64,000 bases of DNA, taken from positions 248,001 to 312,000 of the forward strand of contig JAIRYQ010000002.1 of NCBI GenBank assembly GCA_031267715.1, read 5' to 3'. Below the pieces are notes generated by a model. That model ran no database searches and had not been told where the DNA came from. It saw only the letters and a list, made by a program, of their open reading frames with translations. Positions within the stretch are counted from its first letter, which is position 1; each line of letters opens with the position of its first letter. Shown piece after piece: positions 1-9,791 of the stretch. This DNA comes from Candidatus Endomicrobiellum glyptotermitis (GTDB lineage Bacteria > Elusimicrobiota > Endomicrobiia > Endomicrobiales > Endomicrobiaceae). Made by a program: the position numbers and the translations under genes.

Positions 1-434
1 ACAAAGTCAACATTAAATTCTCTTTCATCAATTACAATTTTTATATCTTTAACCAAATCCTTAGGATCGTACAAATCAAGTTTAACTCTATCTTCATCAC
101 TCATTAAAATTTCAGCACTTATGACCCCAGCATCGGTTTCAAAAACCATTTTTAAATCTACTATATCTAAATCATAAGCAAACTTAGCAATAGATCTTCC
201 TCCATTTCCGCACATAGAAGCATGCGAACCATCAGAGTTAAAATACTTCATTTTAAAATCTTTAGATGCACTCTTCTCAAGCAGAATTAAACCATCAGCA
301 CCTATTGAATACTTTCTATCACAGAGTTTTTTTGCAAGCGTTTGATAATCTTCGTTCTCAACTACATTTTCCCTGTTATCTATCAAAACAAAATCGTTTC
401 CAGCAGCAGTGAGCTTTGAAAAATTAATGTTCAT
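1..434 (-). CDS. dapF: Diaminopimelate epimerase, N-terminal part (cut by window edge)
   Basis: Interconverts LL- and meso-diaminopimelate, the last step before lysine and the source of meso-DAP for peptidoglycan. About 144 residues are visible; the rest lies beyond the left edge. The start reads MNINFSKLTAAGNDFVLID, typical of DapF, and the first catalytic cysteine lies in SMCGNGGRS near residue 78. The ATG (432-434) begins two bases after the lysA stop, with a GAGG ribosome-binding sequence inside the lysA end, so the two genes are almost certainly cotranscribed and translationally coupled. No frameshift is seen in the visible part. The second catalytic cysteine and the C-terminal lobe cannot be checked here. 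Confidence 0.93.
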   Translation of the reverse strand, partial: MNINFSKLTAAGNDFVLIDNRENVVENEDYQTLAKKLCDRKYSIGADGLILLEKSASKDFKMKYFNSDGSHASMCGNGGRSIAKFAYDLDIVDLKMVFETDAGVISAEILMSDEDRVKLDLYDPKDLVKDIKIVIDEREFNVDF

Positions 435-436
435 TT

Positions 437-1666
437 CTATTCCTCATTTAGCAGTAAATCTTCCCATTTTGCTCTTTTTCTTATTAAAGCAGTTTTTCTA
501 CCGTCGACCAACACTTCAGCAAGTAAAGGCCTTGAATTATATTCTGAAGACATTGCTGCACCGTAAGCTCCGGCACAAGTTATAAGAACATACTCTCCTT
601 GTGCCAAAACAGGAAGCATTCTATCTCTACCTATAAAATCACCACTTTCGCATATAGGTCCCACAACATCAGTTTTAACTTTTTTAGCGTTTATTTTTTT
701 TATAGGTATAATTTCATGATAAGCTCCATACAAAGTAGGTCTCATTAAATCGTTCATTCCGGCGTCAGTAATAAGAAAATTTTTTTTATCAGAAAGTTTT
801 CTATATATAACCTTTGCAAGAAGATATCCTGCATTAGCAGCTATAGAACGACCGGGTTCAAAAATGAATTTTTTATCTTTACCAAATACTAAAAATAACT
901 CTGATATCAGCTGTTCAGGGGAGGGTGCCTTTTGGTCCTTGGTATATTCAATACCCAATCCCCCACCACAGTTTATATATTCAAGCCCAATACCATTTTT
1001 TTCTAAATCATCAACAATTTTTTTTATTTTTTTTGCTGCAATCTTAAACAGTCCAATATCCAAAATCTGAGAACCAATATGAGAATGTATGCCAAAAACT
1101 ACCACATTTTTCTTTTTTTTAGCAATCAAATATGCCATCACTGCATCTTCATAAGGTATGCCGAACTTTGTTCCTTTTTTTCCAGTGGCTATGTAAGAAT
1201 GTGTGTCTGGATCAACGTGTGGATTTATTCTAAATGCAATCTTTGCTTTAATTTTTACTCTACCTGCTATCTTATCTATCGCATCAAGTTCTTCGAGAGA
1301 TTCAACATTAAACATAAGAATCTTATTTTTCAAAGCATATTCTATTTCTTCTGAAGTTTTACCAACACCAGCATAGACTATTTTTGAAGGATTAAAATTT
1401 ACCTTCAAGCATCTGTATATTTCCCCCCCAGAAGTTGTATCCGCTCCAGCTCCAATATCAGCGAGAAGTTTTAAAATTGTCCTATTTGAATTCGCTTTGC
1501 ATGCAAAACATACAATATCCTTAGCACCCAACACTTTCTTATAATTTTCAAAATTGTTTATAAACTGTTTTTTTGAATAAATATATGTACTAGTACCGTA
1601 TTCTCTTGCAATATCAGATAGCTTCACCTGCTCTATGCATAAATCTTTATTTTTAAAATTAAGCAT
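437..1666 (-). CDS. lysA: Diaminopimelate decarboxylase
   Basis: PLP enzyme that decarboxylates meso-diaminopimelate to L-lysine in the cytosol. The fold-type III alanine-racemase-like barrel comes first, with the PLP lysine in FACKANSN near residue 55 and HSHIGSQ further on. The beta-sandwich domain carries EPGRSIAANAG and the substrate motif CESGDFIG. The full length is about 409 residues, normal for the family. I chose the ATG at 1664-1666 because a purine-rich run (GGGGGGGAGG) sits just upstream; an in-frame GTG five codons earlier is possible but would place that run inside the gene. It is followed directly by dapF, giving a lysine/DAP pair. Confidence 0.96.
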   Translation of the reverse strand: MLNFKNKDLCIEQVKLSDIAREYGTSTYIYSKKQFINNFENYKKVLGAKDIVCFACKANSNRTILKLLADIGAGADTTSGGEIYRCLKVNFNPSKIVYAGVGKTSEEIEYALKNKILMFNVESLEELDAIDKIAGRVKIKAKIAFRINPHVDPDTHSYIATGKKGTKFGIPYEDAVMAYLIAKKKKNVVVFGIHSHIGSQILDIGLFKIAAKKIKKIVDDLEKNGIGLEYINCGGGLGIEYTKDQKAPSPEQLISELFLVFGKDKKFIFEPGRSIAANAGYLLAKVIYRKLSDKKNFLITDAGMNDLMRPTLYGAYHEIIPIKKINAKKVKTDVVGPICESGDFIGRDRMLPVLAQGEYVLITCAGAYGAAMSSEYNSRPLLAEVLVDGRKTALIRKRAKWEDLLLNEE

Positions 1667-2085
1667 CCCTCCCCCCCTCACTTCTCTATCTTATATAGTA
1701 GTTTTTCATCATAATTTTCGAAATTTACACACTTTTAATAAAAGATAACTACCGAAACTTTAACAAAACAACATATATAAAAACCTCTTTTTTATTACCA
1801 TACACTTTAAAGCTAAAAACTCAAACTACAAACTGTTAATTATTACAGAATGCAACAGACGAGATATATATTAAACTTAGTCTTTTGCTTTGCCCATCCC
1901 TATTCCAGAATATCTAGCAACACAAAAACACGTAAACATTTTATAAAATTCACCAACAAGATCTGCGCAAATACTTGATGTTTCAATCCAAAACCATGAT
2001 ACCGGCATTGAGATCAAGATCTAAACAGAAAAGTAAAACCGAAATTAATGAATTTTTGTAAATTACTTGTATCTATTTTATCCAC
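1667..2085. other. Gap between argH and lysA with one possible small ORF
   Basis: This 419-base gap is AT-rich. Apart from a 43-codon minus-strand reading frame listed separately (1877-2008), I see no RNA gene, repeat or clear promoter. It may hold the promoter for lysA-dapF. Confidence 0.4.
1877..2008 (-). CDS. Possible 43-residue ORF or gene remnant, function unknown
   Basis: An open minus-strand frame starts at ATG 2006-2008 and ends at TAA 1877-1879. The product starts MPVSWFWIETSSIC and ends ARYSGIGMGKAKD. The frame is open for a few codons upstream of the ATG as well, back to a stop near 2021, and there is no convincing ribosome-binding site. It therefore looks more like the surviving tail of a larger gene than a designed small protein. 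The composition (several Trp, Phe and Cys, then a basic glycine-rich tail) is not a low-complexity artefact. I do not recognise the family. Confidence 0.25.
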   Translation of the reverse strand: MPVSWFWIETSSICADLVGEFYKMFTCFCVARYSGIGMGKAKD

Positions 2086-3426
2086 CTATTTTACTTCTAG
2101 TTTTAACTTGTTTTTAATATTTTCTATTTGACGTAAAACAGATTTTTTTGAAGTTCCACCATAAGAAGTTTTCATATTTGCAATGTTCTTAGCATCTAAA
2201 TATTCGAATATATCCTTTTTAAATACTTTCGAAAACTTATTATATTCTTCAAGAGAAAGCTCACTTAAAGTCTTTGAGTTACCTTTACAATACAAAACAA
2301 TATCCTTAACTATAGCGTGAGCCGACCTAAAAGGCACATTATTTCTCGCTAGATAATCCGCTACTTCAGTAGCGGCAATAAAACCTTTTTCCGTACTTTT
2401 CAGAGTTTTTTCTTTAACAAACCTCAAACTATCCACCATTTCTTTCATAACTTCAAGGCATGGTTTTAAGTTATCCAAGGAATCAAAAACTGGTGGTTTA
2501 TCTTCTTGCAAATCCCTGTTATAAGTAAGTGGCAAAGATTTTATTATTGTAAGAAGCGCAATTAAATCTCCAACAATCCTCCCAGATTTTCCCCTTATAA
2601 CTTCAGCAGAATCAGGATTTCTCTTTTGTGGCATTATAGATGAACCTGAGGTAAATTTATCACCCATTGTTATATAACCAAACTCAGGATTCATCCACAA
2701 AATTATTTCCTCACAAAATCTCGTTAAATGTAAAACTGTTAATGACATACAGAAAACAAATTCCACAGCGAAATCTCTATCGCTTACAGCATCTAGGGAG
2801 TTATCACTTACTTCTTTAAAGTCAAGAAGTCGTGCTGTATGTTGTCTATCGATATTGAAAGATGTGCCCGCCAAAGCAGCGCTTCCTAAAGGTAAAATAT
2901 CAGTTCTCTTATAACAGTCATTAAGTCGTTCCTTGTCTCGTTGCATCATCCACACATAAGCAAGAAGATGATGGGCTGCTAAAACTGGCTGAGCCGGTTG
3001 CAAGTGAGTGAACCCAGGCATTATGACATCAATATTCTCATAAGATTTCGCAATAAGTACTTCCTGAAAATCCTTTATAAGGTTTACAATAATTCTAATC
3101 TCTTGTTTCAAATAAACTCTTAAATCTGTGGCTATCTGATCATTTCTACTCCTGGCAGTGTGCATCTTTCCACCAACAGCTCCAATTCTTCTTATAAGTT
3201 CTTTTTCAATGGCATAATGTACATCTTCATCTTTTGGGAGTTTCCAATCTCCTTTAATATCTCTTAAAATACTCGTTAACCCAGAAATAATTTTTTCGCC
3301 ATCTGAAGCATCTATAACTTTAGCCTTTACAAGCATCTTTGCATGAGCTACTGAACTATTAATATCAACTTCTGCAAGTCTGCCGTCAAAAGAAAACGAT
3401 CCTATAAATTGTTCAAAATCTTGCAT
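2086..3426 (-). CDS. argH: Argininosuccinate lyase
   Basis: Splits argininosuccinate into arginine and fumarate, the last step of arginine synthesis; argG, argB and argD are elsewhere in this window. The superfamily signature GSSIMPQKRNPD is intact near residue 265, as are HTARSRNDQ and the HLQPAQP region. The ATG at 3424-3426 follows an AGG about seven bases upstream. The N-terminus is unusual: most ArgH proteins begin with a short stretch containing WGGRF before the conserved RLAE-DI segment. Here the protein begins MQDFEQF and reaches RLAEVDI by about residue 20. No WGGRF is seen in any frame just upstream, so about 14 residues are missing. The rest appears intact. Confidence 0.94.
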   Translation of the reverse strand: MQDFEQFIGSFSFDGRLAEVDINSSVAHAKMLVKAKVIDASDGEKIISGLTSILRDIKGDWKLPKDEDVHYAIEKELIRRIGAVGGKMHTARSRNDQIATDLRVYLKQEIRIIVNLIKDFQEVLIAKSYENIDVIMPGFTHLQPAQPVLAAHHLLAYVWMMQRDKERLNDCYKRTDILPLGSAALAGTSFNIDRQHTARLLDFKEVSDNSLDAVSDRDFAVEFVFCMSLTVLHLTRFCEEIILWMNPEFGYITMGDKFTSGSSIMPQKRNPDSAEVIRGKSGRIVGDLIALLTIIKSLPLTYNRDLQEDKPPVFDSLDNLKPCLEVMKEMVDSLRFVKEKTLKSTEKGFIAATEVADYLARNNVPFRSAHAIVKDIVLYCKGNSKTLSELSLEEYNKFSKVFKKDIFEYLDAKNIANMKTSYGGTSKKSVLRQIENIKNKLKLEVK

Positions 3427-3611
3427 TACCAAACCTCATTTCATTTATTTATGATTATAGTATAAAAATTGTAAATTAGACAAATTTACTTACATAATTA
3501 GATGCAAAAACCACAAAATAGCAAAAAATTGCGATTTAAATTGACAATTTAGTAGTAGAATCTTTAGAAACTATCTAATTTGGATTTCTATTTGTCTCTT
3601 TAGCAATCTGA

Positions 3612-6600
3612 CTAAAAGCGTACTTGATATTGAAACATCAATTTCCCGTTAGTATGTCCACGAGGTTGCCTGCCAACTTCAAATCCGCAATTAGCGCTTA
3701 AGGACAAATCATCGGTGACTTTGTACTTTATCCCTATCTCATGATACAAATCTAAATTTTTGTTAAATTCATTAAAAATAATCGAATATCCAACAAGGAT
3801 TTTATCTGTAAGATTCTTTTCCATTGAATATTTTGTACCCCAAAATAACTCTGCAAAAATAAGATCTCTCATAGTTAAAACAGTATTGTCATTTTGAACA
3901 TAAGAAACTTTAAAATTATCAGCAAGTCTTATTTTGCGTAAAATAATCCTTGCAAAAGGTGCTGTAATATTTTGATCAATTAGGTGCAAAGCATGTCGCT
4001 TAACTTCAAAACCTAAGGATGGCTCAAGCTTTGACAAATTCAATTTTTTGGGTTGTTCAGTTTCTACAGCTCTTCCAAATTTTTTCTTCTGATCGACGCG
4101 ATTCAAATAAAATCTCGGATTTGACATATTACACCTCGGGATAATCAATTTCACATTTTCCGATCCATTGCCTACTTTTGAGTGACCACTCGTTTCACAT
4201 TCGGCAGTAATATAAATCTGACCATCGTCAATTATCTCCATTTTAGCGTTCGATATATTAAATCTGTAACCTAAACAGTCCACCACACCATTCGAACTTT
4301 CAATTATTCCCCTCATTTCTATATCATTATAAAAACCCTTGATAAACAGGGAACCTCTTACAAACGCGGAAATAAAGGAATTTTCAAATTTTGTATTTCC
4401 AGAAGTTTTTAATTCTAAGTCAAATTCTGTATCTTTTGGGAAGATGAAGCTTTTATTCTTGCAACTAATATCTTCAGGAAACGTAAAACGCGTATTTTTG
4501 AGTAAAACAGATCCGGAGACTTTAGGTTTCTCAGGAGTACCTCGTATTTTAATGTCAAAACACGGTTCTCCTACAGAATAATCCTGCGATAGATATTTAT
4601 AACTTATTATATTGCTGGATATAGGCAACTCCATAACACATAAATGAATTCCCTTATCATCAGTAACAAATCTTACATCAAAATCCTTGATCCTAAAATT
4701 ATTAATTCCAATTTGCCCACAAATATTTAATTTTCCATGTCCAGATTTAAAATCAAACCTATTAATTCTGACAAAATTTTCACTAATTGACATTTCAACT
4801 GACATATTCCTCACCCTATCAATATAGTTTTTTAATTCAAAAGCTCCCCCTATTATTAGAAGTTTGGCATTATTGCTTACTTTTTCGTAAGTTCCACCAA
4901 CATGTCCTTTCAAAAACATTCTTCCAGAGCTATACTTAACAAATCCTTTAGATAAATACTTTAAGATATTCAACTTATTATCCTCTATATCATAAAAAAC
5001 ATCTATATATTTTTTTTTAACTTTATCAACTAAGGCCTTATTAAACCAAAACGGTAAACTACCTCTAACATGTACACTTATCTCATTTAACTTAATCATA
5101 ACGACTTTTTTTAAAGTGGCAATATTATTCAAAAAACCTATTTCAACATCAAAACTATCATACGGAATTTCCATAATAGAACCATTAGCTGACGTTATCG
5201 TCACATCACCTTTAGGATTATTAATGTTGCCTAATAGGCTTACATTTACACACGCATTTCCTTTTATGGGAATTGGCAAATTCAAAATATTAGTTATAAA
5301 ATCCCAATCTATATTTGAACCTTTTGATTTTAGATTAATATAATCTCCTGAGCTATCTACATTTAAGCTAAAAGAAGATTTACCTTTTAGAATATTAAAT
5401 TTTTTAATGGGCATAGTCTCACCTAAAACGATAAGACCTGAACAATCACATAGACAAGAACTATCTGCTCTATGAAAAAATTCTAAAATTTTATCTTTAG
5501 CAGTATAATTGAAATGAAAACAAGATAGGTGATAGCCGTTTATCCATAAGTCACTTAAATCAACCCTGCCGTTGTGATACATAGAACCTTTTTCACCCTT
5601 TGCAGTTTCACCAAACAACTTAAAATTTCCAAATAAATCAATAGGGCCTATATGCACGTTAAGCAGAGACAAATTAAGCCCATACCTTCCACCCTTAATA
5701 TTAAAAAAACCTTTATCAATTTTTATCTCACCATCTAGAATTTTTGCAGAAGCGTTGTTCACTATTATATTACCACTGCTCATTTCAATATCAAATTTAA
5801 CATCATTAAATCCAAAAGTTTCAACATAAGAATTTTTAGCTTTTAAAGACATTTTAAGGTTATATTTTTTATCTACCATTGTGAAAATTCCATTTCCTGA
5901 AAAACATCTATTTATTGGGATTTTAAAACCTAAAAACATACCCATTATTTTCTCAGTTAAATTATCAACGGTTAACAAAAAAGTACCGTTCCTTAGGCAA
6001 TCTTTTTTTATTGTAACTTTTGTTTTATCCGCAGATAGTATAGCGTCAAATGTAACGACACCACTCCTACGTGTTAACTTCGATGAGAAAGAAAAAAATT
6101 TAGATAGATACATGCCTTTCGTTAAGGAGGTTGCAATATCAATATCTGGATTAGTTAATTTGCCAGAAAACTTTACAATAGAACTTAAAACTCCATATAA
6201 ACCTGGGTAAATACCTCCGATATTTGTATTTTTAAAGCAAAAATTACCTGAAAGTTTATTTTTTTTAAAATTCATCAAAACAGTGCCCTTTACACCGTTA
6301 TCAGACCTTAAGTCGGAAATTTTAAAATCATCAAATGAAATCTCTGCATTTGCCACAACGTTTTCAAACGACACCCCAGATACCTTTACACTATCACTTT
6401 TAATGACGCCTTTAATTTTATTATCGTTACTTAACCCATTTTGAAATCTCAAACATCCAGTTGTTCTCACCCCACCTATATAAACTTTTTTCATATTTAT
6501 ATAAATAGACGAAATACTTAGGGCTTTTTTAAATAAGATCATTCCAGCTACATCCGCTAATAATTTCCCAGAATTATCTTTTAATATAAAACGCCTTACG

Positions 6601-8063
6601 TTTATATTCATCTTACTGAAATCCATGATGTCACCGCTAACCTCAATTCCTTTAAGCCTATTGTCGTACAATGTTATTTCGGAAGATTTGATATCAAATT
6701 TAGTAAGAGCATTTTTTTTATAGTTAATATATCCGCTTATCTTACCAGTAACTTTATGCCTTGGACATTTAGAAGCATGAAATATCTCTGAGATATTAAT
6801 ATCATTGAACTTAAAATTTGCCGACACTACCTTATTGCCATCAACCACAGTCTTTAAAATAACAGAACTTCTATCTTTAAAAAATTTAAATAAATATAGA
6901 TTATTATCTCGAGTTATGCTTCCTTCCATATTTCCCACATTTACGTTCGACGAGCTAAGTTTTTCAAATTTAAAATTAATAAGCCCAGAGGTTCTATTCA
7001 TCGACCCTAAGATACTAACAACTCCTCTTATATCTTTAAACACAAAAGGAATTATAGGAATATCCTCAGTATTGATATTCCTCACATCCAGTACAATCTC
7101 ACCTGTTTTTACATTACCCCTAATCATTCCTGCAACTTTATTTTTAACTACAAGTCTCAACTCATAATTTCCGTTTTTACAATGAGTAATTTTTATTTTT
7201 TTTTCTAGTGAGGACGTATATCCTATTACATCACAAATCTCACTATGATTCTTTGTTCCTAATAAACTAAAATCACCTAAATTAAAGTTTAAAACACCAA
7301 GGTTTATTGAATTAAAAATAAAATTATTCCTACTAGAACCAAGTTTAAACTTTTCAATCATAATACTTTGATTCACATCTGAAGATGATAAATTAATCTC
7401 ATCTTTTGAACCTATAATCATATTCACACTATTCCCAAAAGTAAAAGTTGATGATGTATCAAAAACACCATCCACCATTTGTCTAAAATGCAAATTAAAC
7501 CCAGTAGAAATGCCTAAAACACATGCAATAGCATCCACATTAACGTGATCCTTCTTGATCGTTATATTCGCATTTAGAATTTTTAGAGAATCAATAATAT
7601 TATTTTTTATTATAATTTCATCTATAAATACTGAGACATCGGATTTTTGAAACCTAACAATATTATTTTTAAAATAATGGAAGATATTACCGTTTTTGTA
7701 ATTTTTACTTAAAGAAACTTCAAGTTTTGATATGCTTATATGGTTTATGAAAATTTTTGGGTAAATAATACGAGCTAAAAACTTTACGGGATCCAATTCA
7801 AATTTCATACTTTGCATCATGACTACATCACCTAATGTTACATTTTCAAGTATCAGAGTAAAATGTGAAAAATAAAAATTATCAAAAGTGCAATTGCGGC
7901 CTGTTTGAATACGGACATACTCTTGTATAAGAGGGGAAAATATAAATATTTTTGCAAAACACAAAGAAAATAATCCACATAAAACAAAAAGCACATATAT
8001 TGTATGTCTTAGATATTTTTGCATACTTACTATATATCCCATCCACTTATATAACCAATTCAA
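3612..8063 (-). CDS. tamB: TamB-like translocation/assembly module protein (AsmA-like, DUF490)
   Basis: A giant protein of about 1,483 residues. One hydrophobic segment (about residues 19-43) anchors it in the inner membrane. A very long beta-rich periplasmic region follows, with repeated short strands of the kind seen in AsmA/TamB/YhdP bridges, and a DUF490-type C-terminus ends in aromatic/basic QYQVRF. Proteins of this family span the periplasm and are implicated in lipid transfer and outer-membrane protein assembly. The first codon is probably TTG, with AGGA six bases upstream; ATG codons 7 and 13 codons later are alternatives. TamA is not in the window. It lies downstream of ilvE in the lysS-lolC-lolD-ilvE run. 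The family call is good; the exact role is inferred. Confidence 0.8.
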   Translation of the reverse strand: MNWLYKWMGYIVSMQKYLRHTIYVLFVLCGLFSLCFAKIFIFSPLIQEYVRIQTGRNCTFDNFYFSHFTLILENVTLGDVVMMQSMKFELDPVKFLARIIYPKIFINHISISKLEVSLSKNYKNGNIFHYFKNNIVRFQKSDVSVFIDEIIIKNNIIDSLKILNANITIKKDHVNVDAIACVLGISTGFNLHFRQMVDGVFDTSSTFTFGNSVNMIIGSKDEINLSSSDVNQSIMIEKFKLGSSRNNFIFNSINLGVLNFNLGDFSLLGTKNHSEICDVIGYTSSLEKKIKITHCKNGNYELRLVVKNKVAGMIRGNVKTGEIVLDVRNINTEDIPIIPFVFKDIRGVVSILGSMNRTSGLINFKFEKLSSSNVNVGNMEGSITRDNNLYLFKFFKDRSSVILKTVVDGNKVVSANFKFNDINISEIFHASKCPRHKVTGKISGYINYKKNALTKFDIKSSEITLYDNRLKGIEVSGDIMDFSKMNINVRRFILKDNSGKLLADVAGMILFKKALSISSIYINMKKVYIGGVRTTGCLRFQNGLSNDNKIKGVIKSDSVKVSGVSFENVVANAEISFDDFKISDLRSDNGVKGTVLMNFKKNKLSGNFCFKNTNIGGIYPGLYGVLSSIVKFSGKLTNPDIDIATSLTKGMYLSKFFSFSSKLTRRSGVVTFDAILSADKTKVTIKKDCLRNGTFLLTVDNLTEKIMGMFLGFKIPINRCFSGNGIFTMVDKKYNLKMSLKAKNSYVETFGFNDVKFDIEMSSGNIIVNNASAKILDGEIKIDKGFFNIKGGRYGLNLSLLNVHIGPIDLFGNFKLFGETAKGEKGSMYHNGRVDLSDLWINGYHLSCFHFNYTAKDKILEFFHRADSSCLCDCSGLIVLGETMPIKKFNILKGKSSFSLNVDSSGDYINLKSKGSNIDWDFITNILNLPIPIKGNACVNVSLLGNINNPKGDVTITSANGSIMEIPYDSFDVEIGFLNNIATLKKVVMIKLNEISVHVRGSLPFWFNKALVDKVKKKYIDVFYDIEDNKLNILKYLSKGFVKYSSGRMFLKGHVGGTYEKVSNNAKLLIIGGAFELKNYIDRVRNMSVEMSISENFVRINRFDFKSGHGKLNICGQIGINNFRIKDFDVRFVTDDKGIHLCVMELPISSNIISYKYLSQDYSVGEPCFDIKIRGTPEKPKVSGSVLLKNTRFTFPEDISCKNKSFIFPKDTEFDLELKTSGNTKFENSFISAFVRGSLFIKGFYNDIEMRGIIESSNGVVDCLGYRFNISNAKMEIIDDGQIYITAECETSGHSKVGNGSENVKLIIPRCNMSNPRFYLNRVDQKKKFGRAVETEQPKKLNLSKLEPSLGFEVKRHALHLIDQNITAPFARIILRKIRLADNFKVSYVQNDNTVLTMRDLIFAELFWGTKYSMEKNLTDKILVGYSIIFNEFNKNLDLYHEIGIKYKVTDDLSLSANCGFEVGRQPRGHTNGKLMFQYQVRF

Positions 8064-8128
8064 AACCCATCCTAAACATTATGACAATTAAACAGAACAT
8101 TTTAAGTAATTTTTTATACTTAAAAACA

Positions 8129-8164
8129 ACCAATGATTGGTAAAACCGCGGACCCCCCCCCCCC
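8129..8164. repeat. 13-base palindrome plus run of 12 cytosines upstream of tamB
   Basis: ACCAATGATTGGT (8129-8141) is a perfect odd-centred palindrome. It is followed by twelve consecutive C at 8153-8164, which read as a G-run on the transcribed strand between ilvE and tamB. Such a run is striking in AT-rich DNA and would be prone to slippage. It lies about 90-100 bases before the tamB start and is not in coding sequence, so any effect would be on transcription or mRNA folding. Confidence 0.6.
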
Positions 8165-8173
8165 GAAAGCCAG

Positions 8174-9049
8174 CTATTTAATTGGTGTTCCAGTTGACCT
8201 TGTAAGGTTTTTAAATTCCCTTATGAGATTTGTCGTCACTTTACCGGGTTTGCCATTAAAAATTTCTCTTGAGTCTACAGATACTACAGGCACTATCTCA
8301 GCTGCAGTCCCAGTTAAAAAACATTCGTCGGCAGTATAGACATTATATACACTTATACGTTCTTCTCTAACTGGAATTTTCAGCTTATTTTTTGCCAATT
8401 CCATAACTGCATCTCTTGTTATTCCTAGTAAAGCACCTTCTGCTCCTGGAGGTGTACAAAGAACTCCGTTTTTAACTATAAAAATATTATCACCAGAGCA
8501 CTCAGCCACATATCCTCCGGAATTCAGCATTATAGCTTCTATTACTCCACCTCTTATTGCTTCTATTTTTGCAAGTATATTATTCAAATAATTAAGTGAT
8601 TTGATATTGGGACTCAATGAATCTTGTGCTATTCTTCTTGTGGAAGCTGTTATTACTTCCATTCCCTTTTCATAGAACTCTTCTGGATACAGAGAAATAC
8701 TATCAGTAATAATTATCAACGACGGTGGCATAGTACATTTTCTTGGATCAAGCCCCAAATCTCCACAGCCTCTAGTAATCACAAGTCTTATGTAGGCATC
8801 AAAAAGCTCGTTTGATAAAAGAGTTTTGATCACTGCTTCTTCCATATCTTTTTGATGAATAGGAACCTTAAGATTAATAGTTTTTGCAGAAGCCCAAAGT
8901 CTATCTAAATGCTCTTTTAATCTGAAAACTCTGCCATTATATGCTCTTATACCTTCAAAAACACCATCTCCATAGAGTAACCCATGATCGAAAACAGAAA
9001 TTTTTGCGTCTTCTTTTTCAACAAGTTTTCCATTAAGGTAAATTTTCAT
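8174..9049 (-). CDS. ilvE: Branched-chain amino acid aminotransferase
   Basis: A fold-type IV PLP aminotransferase that transfers the amino group between glutamate and the 2-keto acids of leucine, isoleucine and valine. Visible motifs are the N-terminal FDHGLLYGDGVFEGIRAY, the PLP lysine in SPNIKSLNYLNN (about residue 155) and the cofactor-phosphate region GYVAECSGDNIF followed by GTAAEIVPV. Its 291 residues fit the short IlvE/DAAT class. I chose the ATG at 9047-9049, seven bases after AAGGAA, over an upstream TTG. D-amino-acid aminotransferase and aminodeoxychorismate lyase share this fold, but the FEGIRAY start and the overall pattern favour IlvE. It follows lolD closely in the same direction. 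Confidence 0.9.
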   Translation of the reverse strand: MKIYLNGKLVEKEDAKISVFDHGLLYGDGVFEGIRAYNGRVFRLKEHLDRLWASAKTINLKVPIHQKDMEEAVIKTLLSNELFDAYIRLVITRGCGDLGLDPRKCTMPPSLIIITDSISLYPEEFYEKGMEVITASTRRIAQDSLSPNIKSLNYLNNILAKIEAIRGGVIEAIMLNSGGYVAECSGDNIFIVKNGVLCTPPGAEGALLGITRDAVMELAKNKLKIPVREERISVYNVYTADECFLTGTAAEIVPVVSVDSREIFNGKPGKVTTNLIREFKNLTRSTGTPIK

Positions 9050-9082
9050 CACATTTTCCTTCAAAGTATTAATTATTCTGTA

Positions 9083-9745
9083 TCAAACACCTATTTTACC
9101 ATTTACCATTCTCATTACTTTATCAGCCCTGGAAGCAAGTTCTTCGTTATGTGTAACAAGTACAAGTGTTGAACCTAGCTCTGAAGAAATTTCAAACAGC
9201 AATTTCTCAATTTCAAATCCCATTACTCTATCTAAACTACCAGTAGGTTCATCAGCGAAAATTATACGTGGATTATTTATTAAAGCCCTTGCCAAAGCCA
9301 CTCTCTGCTGTTCTCCACCTGACAATTCGCTAGGAAAATGATCTTGCCTATCTAAAATTCCAAGTCTTTTCAAAATACTTCTAGCATGTTTAAGCCTTGT
9401 ATGCCTTTCACTCCACACCGGAAGCAAAATATTTTCTAAAACGCTAAAATCTAACATAAGATAATGAAATTGAAAAATAAAACCTATATTGTTCTTTCTC
9501 ATAGTACATAAATATCTATCATCATTTTTAAAGCAATCAACCTCATCTATATAAACTCGCCCGGATGTAGGCCTGTCCATAAGTCCTAAAATGTGTATCA
9601 AAGTACTCTTACCGGAACCAGACACTCCTGTTAAAGCTACCTTCTGTCCTGACATTATTTCGATGTTAATATTACTTAATATTGAGATATTAAGTAACTC
9701 CTTTTTCATATAAGTTTTATTCAAATTTTCTGATTTTATATTCAT
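9083..9745 (-). CDS. lolD: Lipoprotein-releasing ABC transporter ATPase
   Basis: ATPase of the Lol system, which extracts outer-membrane lipoproteins from the inner membrane and hands them to LolA. All ABC hallmarks are present in order: Walker A GVSGSGKS near residue 40, the Q-loop, signature LSGGEQQRVALARAL, Walker B IIFADEPTG and a switch histidine in LVTHNEELA. Its 220 residues match MacB/LolD-type ATPases. It lies 46 bases after the permease gene in the same direction, which supports the Lol assignment over other members of the family. Without LolA/LolB in view, a MacB-like exporter or FtsE-like role cannot be fully excluded. Confidence 0.9.
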   Translation of the reverse strand: MNIKSENLNKTYMKKELLNISILSNINIEIMSGQKVALTGVSGSGKSTLIHILGLMDRPTSGRVYIDEVDCFKNDDRYLCTMRKNNIGFIFQFHYLMLDFSVLENILLPVWSERHTRLKHARSILKRLGILDRQDHFPSELSGGEQQRVALARALINNPRIIFADEPTGSLDRVMGFEIEKLLFEISSELGSTLVLVTHNEELASRADKVMRMVNGKIGV

Positions 9746-9791
9746 TTGTAAAAAGAACCTTAATCTAAATTATGAAATTTTGGTGCTCAAT

